Shown: positions 20,866-24,426 of the stretch, piece by piece
Layout: the number at the start of each line of letters is the position of its first letter
Numbering within the stretch: the first letter of the stretch is position 1
IMG/VR virus record: IMGVR_UViG_3300021961_000612
Location: 1-24,426 of that record
Direction: 5' to 3' (one strand)
Length of the DNA stretch: 24,426 nt
From: a virus
Translations under genes and position numbers: made by a program
The notes under the pieces: generated by a model
The model's input: only the letters and a program-made list of their open reading frames with translations
What the model was told of the DNA's origin: nothing
Database searches by the model: none

Positions 20866-22193
20866 ACGATGATTCTTACGTTCTTCCCTTTACGGGAAAC
20901 AAGTGCTTGAATTGCTCCGGAGATTGCATCAACTTGGTCGTCATGGGCACCATAAGGAAAGACTTCACATTCATCCAATAAAGCAGAATTCCAATTACCC
21001 CTAGACAGCATTACGTTGCCAGCCTCTGAAGCTGCAGAGAAAACACCCGCCCTGTCCTTCTTGGCAGTGTTGGACTTTACCCCTTTGAAATTAAAACCAG
21101 GGACAACGGTTCTGGCGTAATGGTCAATTACGTTAACTCCAGAGGAGCCTGGTTCTTGTTCCATAATTATCTTGACCGACAAGCCATCTTCCTGGGCTGT
21201 TTGAGATATTAGTTTCTCAACTTCGTACGGAGTCCCGCGCATTCTTCTGATATCTAAAATGAAATATCTTCCATCTTTGGTTCCTACCAATGCGCCGACT
21301 GTCCAGTCTGGGTCGGTGCCATGCTTTTTTGCAGTGGCCGCCAAGTCCCAATAACGGACTTTTTCTATGCCTTCCGGGATTACTCCGGTTATTGCAAACC
21401 AGTCCCGCTTAAACATGCCGCCTTCTTCTCTGATTTCCCAGTTGCCGTCAAGTAGGCGAGCTTTTTCAATTGCGTCAAGCTCGTCAAGACTCTTGATATA
21501 GGTATCTGCATCGAGCGATGGGTTGTCTGAAATTTTTGCTGGCATGAATTTTCTATCTTCGCTTCTGTTAAGCAAAAATCTTTCATAGACCCAGTTGTTC
21601 CCTGGACCTCCAGGGTTGGTGGCAGCCCTCACTCGAAGAGGGATATCCGCCGAGGACATACCGCATCTTGGGCATCTCAGTAAATTGTCAGATGGGGCTG
21701 GTTTTCTAACTCGGGAGAAACCTACATATCTAAAAACTCTGTCGGTTTTCCATTGTGTTAATTCATCTACCCCAACAAAGTGATAAGCGAACGATTGGAA
21801 TTTGTATCTGTCCTCGTCTCTTTCACAGTGGTCAAAAGAAAGTGTCGCGCCAGACGGGAATGTCCACCGCTTATTGGTGCCGACATATTGAGCGTCGGTG
21901 TTAGCGAGCCACGCATTACATCTATCAATGAACCCGTCAGGACCTGAGAGTTGTGGGTATGTTTGACGCAAAAGCAAAGCTGAATACCCGGGAACACAAA
22001 TGTATTGAAGCGCCGCCATCAGCAGAGCATCGCTTTTACCTCCACCAGCCGCGCCGCCATACAAAGCTTCGCGCGTTGTTGACCATGTCAAAAATGCCGC
22101 CTGCTTCGGGTGCATGTTGTGGGGCAATTGAAAGCCGCATGGGACTTTGTAATTTGTTAGCGAAGCTAATTGTTCACGCGTTGTCTTGCTCAT
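20862..22193 (-). CDS. terL: Terminase large subunit (ATPase-nuclease)
   Basis: The protein has 443 residues and is the DNA-packaging motor. N-terminal ATPase: EALYGGAAGGGKSDALL (Walker A at about 46-54), YHFVGVDELTQW (Walker B Asp142 with catalytic Glu143) and AATNPGGPGNNW (coupling motif). A CPRCG pair at about 173-176 is an insert. C-terminal RNase H-like nuclease: RYWDLAAT (D282), KIIMEQEPGSSG (Glu about 344) and HDDQVDAISGAI (Asp about 418 and 421). The nuclease cuts concatemers to unit length and the ATPase drives translocation through the portal. It overlaps the small subunit gene by 20 bases and the HNH gene by four. The portal gene is about 10 kb away, which is unusual. Confidence 0.96.
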   Translation of the reverse strand: MSKTTREQLASLTNYKVPCGFQLPHNMHPKQAAFLTWSTTREALYGGAAGGGKSDALLMAALQYICVPGYSALLLRQTYPQLSGPDGFIDRCNAWLANTDAQYVGTNKRWTFPSGATLSFDHCERDEDRYKFQSFAYHFVGVDELTQWKTDRVFRYVGFSRVRKPAPSDNLLRCPRCGMSSADIPLRVRAATNPGGPGNNWVYERFLLNRSEDRKFMPAKISDNPSLDADTYIKSLDELDAIEKARLLDGNWEIREEGGMFKRDWFAITGVIPEGIEKVRYWDLAATAKKHGTDPDWTVGALVGTKDGRYFILDIRRMRGTPYEVEKLISQTAQEDGLSVKIIMEQEPGSSGVNVIDHYARTVVPGFNFKGVKSNTAKKDRAGVFSAASEAGNVMLSRGNWNSALLDECEVFPYGAHDDQVDAISGAIQALVSRKGKNVRIIV

Positions 22194-22782
22194 CTACTTC
22201 TTCCACGACTGCTGCTTCGATAATTTCATCTTCATCCCAAGCATTCAAAACATTGGATGGTAAATCCCCGGAATCAACAAGCGCCTGAAGGATTGCTCTC
22301 TTCCTTGTCTCGTCTTCTTCCAGCGTCGCCGCTTTTTCAATCTGCATGCCGTCATTGGTATTGCTTAATTCAAGCTTGACGGTGTTGTTGTCTCCCCATT
22401 CTTGAGGCCAGCGCTTAGCAAGGAATCTTTCGGCTGCTTTCCAGTCACCACCTCTTGCCTCTTTGAACCAAGAAAGAACAAGGCCGGCTTGTGCTTCGCT
22501 TTCCGCACGACTTATCTCTTGTGCAAATTTTAAATACGGCTCTTCTTCTGGTGATGGGTCTTGACCATCTTGTATTGCTTTTTGTTCAGTCAGCCCTCTG
22601 TTAATCCACCTAGATACAGTCATCCTGGTTATACCAACTGCCTCTGCCGCGCGGGCATATGTCATGCCGCCACGCATCAAGTCCACGATTGAGGGTCCAA
22701 GTGTTTCGCACAGGGACACGGACTCACCGTTGACTTTTCTTGGTTGGCGAGCACCAATGGGGAATTTATTATCGGAGGTCAT
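22174..22782 (-). CDS. terS: Terminase small subunit
   Basis: The protein has 202 residues with an N-terminal HTH (GMTYARAAEAVGITRMTVSR then WINRGL) that would bind the packaging site. A helical middle (FAQEISRAESEAQAGLVLSW) fits oligomerisation, followed by EARGGDWKAAERFLAKRWPQEWG, a motif frequent in small subunits of this type. The C-terminus is very acidic (DEDEIIEAAVVEEVDEQDNA), where it contacts the large subunit. ATG 22782 overlaps the upstream stop (ATGA). It is directly followed by terL with a 20-base overlap. Confidence 0.9.
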   Translation of the reverse strand: MTSDNKFPIGARQPRKVNGESVSLCETLGPSIVDLMRGGMTYARAAEAVGITRMTVSRWINRGLTEQKAIQDGQDPSPEEEPYLKFAQEISRAESEAQAGLVLSWFKEARGGDWKAAERFLAKRWPQEWGDNNTVKLELSNTNDGMQIEKAATLEEDETRKRAILQALVDSGDLPSNVLNAWDEDEIIEAAVVEEVDEQDNA

Positions 22783-23054
22783 TTAATTTTTTGAACGTAA
22801 ATTCCGTCATGGGCTTTAGGGATATGAGTTTTTACCTTTACACCCTTCCTGTATGCAGCCATATAGATAGCCGACCTCATCGACTCTACGGAAACATGAA
22901 AGTCCTCATACTGCTTCAATCGCCACACCGAGCCATCCAACCACTCGCCCCATGGGTATTTTTCTTCTGTCGCCCTGCGTGGCCAGGTGATGATATCCCT
23001 CAGTCTTGGTTTTGTTTCTTCGGCTTGAAGTTGATTATTTTCAGAGTTTTGCAT
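22779..23054 (-). CDS. Small protein of unknown function before the terminase genes
   Basis: The protein has 91 residues. It has a charged N-terminus, then ITWPRRATEEKYPWGEWLDG, VWRLKQYEDFHVSVESMRSA and IYMAAYRKGVKVKTHIPKAH. The part from WRLKQ to the end (short strand, helix VESMRSAIYMAAYRKG, strand VKVKTHI) could be a small DNA-binding fold. Small proteins with the same 'DG..w.l..g.df..s.......a...g..v.t' pattern occur in actinophages. It overlaps both neighbours. Function not known. Confidence 0.7.
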   Translation of the reverse strand: MQNSENNQLQAEETKPRLRDIITWPRRATEEKYPWGEWLDGSVWRLKQYEDFHVSVESMRSAIYMAAYRKGVKVKTHIPKAHDGIYVQKIK

Positions 23055-23358
23055 CTGGATTTTCCTTTAAGAAATCGTCAATTGCCATTTCCAATAATTT
23101 GTCGTTGTTCCTAATTCTTTCAATGAGTGTCGCAACCCAAAACAATGAATAACCAGACGCATCCGCAATCGCTTGCATTGTGCCATCACCAGTTCTCCAG
23201 GTATTGAAGATGTCAAAGCGCAATCTATTTTCTGCAAGCTTGGTTTGTTTACGTAGAGCATTAAGAGCCTCGCGCCTTCTACCAAGTCTTGATTTGACCT
23301 CATCGGTCAACTGTCTTGGTTCATTTGCCACAGGCATGTATGCAACCTTTTCAGCCAT
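23041..23358 (-). CDS. Putative helix-turn-helix protein
   Basis: The protein has 105 residues. It has a basic helical N-terminal half (SRLGRRREALNALRKQTKLA) followed by a likely HTH: RTGDGTMQAIADASGYSLFW, then VATLIERIRNN. The 'gtmqaIAdasGyS..wV' stretch matches a typical helix-turn-recognition-helix spacing. It may be a regulator or a packaging accessory upstream of the small terminase. It overlaps the preceding gene by eight bases and the next by 14, so it is part of the same transcript. Confidence 0.65.
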   Translation of the reverse strand: MAEKVAYMPVANEPRQLTDEVKSRLGRRREALNALRKQTKLAENRLRFDIFNTWRTGDGTMQAIADASGYSLFWVATLIERIRNNDKLLEMAIDDFLKENPDAKL

Positions 23359-23836
23359 TTTCTTCCTCTTCTAATTGCTCAAAAAGCGAGTATTCATTAT
23401 CTAGATATTTTGAATAACCAGTTGGGTCGCCGGTCTGCAAGCGGGCAAATTGAAACACAATTTCCTTATAGGCTTTTTGGTAGTCCATATTTGCAACATC
23501 TGCTGGTTCAACAATCGACGCCATGGATTGAATTGCCTCGTCTTGTCCTGCTACGTAGGGGGAGAGACTCCCCGGAGAATTCCTCAGGAAGCGATTCTTT
23601 TTTAATACATAGTTCCACAACCAGTAAGAAGTGAAATGAAGATTGTGGGTGATGACTCTGTATCGATTTAGTTTTTCGATTGCATCTTCCAAGACAAATG
23701 CAGGAATAACAACAGAATCAAAAACCAATTCCGAGTTCTCCGTATCCGTGACCTTGAGAATCTTTTTGAAGTCAAGAGCCATTTCCATTTGTTCTACGGT
23801 CTCATCAATCCACTGTTCGTTTTCGTCAGTCGTCAT
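23351..23836 (-). CDS. Tail-assembly-chaperone-like or unknown helical protein
   Basis: The protein has 161 residues. The N-terminus is acidic (MTTDENEQWIDETVEQMEMA), the middle has VIPAFVLEDAIEKLNRYRVI and a Tyr/Trp-rich stretch (LHFTSYWLWNYVLKKNRF), and the end is acidic (YSLFEQLEEEENG). The 'DYQKAYKEIVFQFARLQTGD' segment resembles nothing I can name. The function in the call is only a loose guess; treat it as hypothetical. Its frame is sound: no alternative frame, good codon usage, overlapping spacing with neighbours. Confidence 0.6.
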   Translation of the reverse strand: MTTDENEQWIDETVEQMEMALDFKKILKVTDTENSELVFDSVVIPAFVLEDAIEKLNRYRVITHNLHFTSYWLWNYVLKKNRFLRNSPGSLSPYVAGQDEAIQSMASIVEPADVANMDYQKAYKEIVFQFARLQTGDPTGYSKYLDNEYSLFEQLEEEENG

Positions 23837-23915
23837 CTGATTCCCTATCGCAAACAGTGACCGGCTTTACTTTTTCAGCAAAGCAATAACAATTCCGGTG
23901 CATTTCATTATTCAT
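23826..23915 (-). CDS. Tiny Cys-containing ORF with a very strong ribosome site
   Basis: A 29-residue frame (MNNEMHRNCYCFAEKVKPVT..., ending in an acidic ESDDD) starts at ATG 23915. Its leader reads GGGAGGAGGGG, four bases before the ATG, the strongest Shine-Dalgarno in the window. It overlaps the stop of the upstream gene and the first 11 bases of the next, as the other genes of this operon do. There is a CxC motif plus a third Cys. It could be a real micro-protein or only a translational entry site for the next gene. Confidence 0.45.
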   Translation of the reverse strand: MNNEMHRNCYCFAEKVKPVTVCDRESDDD

Positions 23916-24096
23916 CTTTCCCCTCCTCCCACATTGCGTCGTAGATGCAGTTAACAAGAGCGTGCAGGGTCTTTTGCTGTTCATTCAAAGGTTGGCTCAC
24001 GCCGGTCCAGCCCTGGTTTTGCTCAGCAACTAAAGATGACAACATGTCATTGGTCGTATCGGCTGGTGCCAAAGCGATTTTTGAAAAATTCGTCAC
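23908..24096 (-). CDS. Small protein of unknown function, first gene of the packaging operon
   Basis: The protein has 62 residues with a GTG start at 24096, preceded by GGAG at nine bases. N-terminus MTNFSKIALAPADTTNDMLS, C-terminal helix EQQKTLHALVNCIYDAMWEE. No family recognised. It is the rightmost minus-strand gene and borders the divergent intergenic region with the WhiB-like gene. Confidence 0.6.
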   Translation of the reverse strand: MTNFSKIALAPADTTNDMLSSLVAEQNQGWTGVSQPLNEQQKTLHALVNCIYDAMWEEGKDE

Positions 24097-24247
24097 TGTC
24101 TAAGACTCCTATACGACCCAATGCCTTGTTTGTGTATTTTTCGATTTAGGAATTGCTTCCACATCTCATTGCAATTTACCACATCAACAGCACCCCGTGC
24201 GTACATAAATATAAATTTAAAATAGTCGTCAAATTAATTGTGTTAAT
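24097..24247. other. AT-rich divergent intergenic region
   Basis: These 151 bases separate the leftward packaging operon from the rightward WhiB-like gene and should hold both promoters. The section 24200-24240 is very AT-rich. On the minus strand TTGACG (24232-24227) could be a -35 element, but the best following TATATT is only 13 bases away, so no promoter is assigned. No gene was found here. Confidence 0.4.
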
Positions 24248-24426
24248 ATGCCACGACTTATGGAATATCTAGATGAACCTGAATGGAATATATCGGGAGG
24301 TATCAATGGTATTCGTATTGACAGACCCAAGTGGATTCACAAATCATCATGCCGCGGCGAAGACACGAACATCTTCTACCCCGCTCCTGGAGATGTCGAC
24401 AAGCTTCGATTAGCAAAACAGATTTG
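24248..24426 (+). CDS. WhiB-family transcriptional regulator (N-terminus; runs off right edge)
   Basis: An open frame from ATG 24248 gives 59 residues (MPRLMEYLDEPEWNISGGIN...) and continues past the edge. From about residue 29 it reads KWIHKSSCRGEDTNIFYPAP, then LRLAKQI followed by TG, very likely a Cys codon. This is the WhiB N-terminal pattern 'W...A.Crg.dt..FFp......a...C', whose first Cys binds the 4Fe-4S cluster. The other cluster residues (CxxCxxxC) would lie outside the window. WhiB proteins bind host RNA polymerase sigma factor; phage versions such as TM4 WhiBTM4 interfere with host WhiB2 and cell division. It is on the plus strand, divergent from the packaging operon. ATG 24260 is an alternative start. 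Confidence 0.8.
   Translation, partial: MPRLMEYLDEPEWNISGGINGIRIDRPKWIHKSSCRGEDTNIFYPAPGDVDKLRLAKQI

Noticed and set aside
24306-24410. ATG 24306 preceded by GGGAGG, a good-looking ribosome site
   Set aside because: It is out of frame with the WhiB-like protein and gives only about 34 codons before TAG. The WhiB pattern is in the frame from 24248.
1-24426. tRNA genes, CRISPR arrays, insertion sequences, integrase or attachment sites
   Set aside because: No cloverleaf-like, regularly spaced repeat, transposase or recombinase signal was seen. Nearly all sequence is taken by phage genes.

Overview
This window is part of a tailed double-stranded DNA phage (Caudoviricetes), either a free phage contig or a prophage with no flanking host DNA in view. 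It is most likely a phage of an actinobacterium. The reasons are the N-terminus of a WhiB-type iron-sulfur regulator at the right edge (WhiB is confined to Actinobacteria and their phages), a portal-MuF fusion and a multi-domain prohead protease of the kind seen in actinophages, and a secreted subtilase with a Thr-rich stalk and Lys/Cys tail like those of Acidimicrobiia and related freshwater lineages. Base composition is only moderate in GC by eye, which would fit an uncultured aquatic actinobacterium. The host assignment is inference.

Almost every gene is on the minus strand, so the transcription order runs from right to left. (1) 24096-20395: small early genes, terminase small and large subunits, HNH nuclease. 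(2) 20380-18596: lysis block with a lytic transglycosylase, a small protein, a lipoprotein, a holin-like membrane protein, and a 3Fe-4S ferredoxin at its end. (3) 16497-18590: the only complete plus-strand block, a B12-dependent class II ribonucleotide reductase followed by a 50-residue coiled-coil protein. (4) 16360-11390: a secreted subtilase, then a DNA-metabolism operon (two PD-(D/E)XK-like nucleases, a ribbon-helix-helix protein, a MazG-like nucleotide-modification-domain protein, SSB) closed by a strong terminator. (5) 11278-1: head and connector genes: small membrane protein, portal-MuF fusion, prohead protease, scaffold-like protein, small HTH-like protein, metallophosphoesterase, small protein, major capsid protein, another terminator, then a small protein, connector, head-closure, gp10-like and tail-terminator genes.

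The genes form compact operons with many ATGA or TAATG stop/start overlaps. Regulation visible in the sequence includes a near-consensus promoter (TTGACA-17-CATAAT) and a bipartite terminator bracketing the major capsid gene, a second promoter (TTGACC-17-TATAGA) restarting transcription for the connector genes, and two perfect hairpins that bury a Shine-Dalgarno sequence. The most interesting structural observation is that the gene after the prohead protease carries a second copy of the protease's C-terminal domain. The same gene has a strong internal ribosome-binding site that would yield a separate 135-residue Glu/Ala/Val-rich scaffold, comparable to Nu3 inside lambda gene C. The most unusual cargo is the phage-borne secreted proteinase-K-like subtilase and the ferredoxin in the lysis operon.

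Six genes shorter than usual ORF cut-offs or cut by the window edge were added by direct reading: 1-391, 1955-2110, 13404-13568, 18438-18590, 23826-23915 and 24248-24426. No intergenic stretch exceeds about 160 bases. I saw no tRNA, rRNA, CRISPR array, insertion sequence or integrase. All family assignments are by eye from motifs; no database search was possible.
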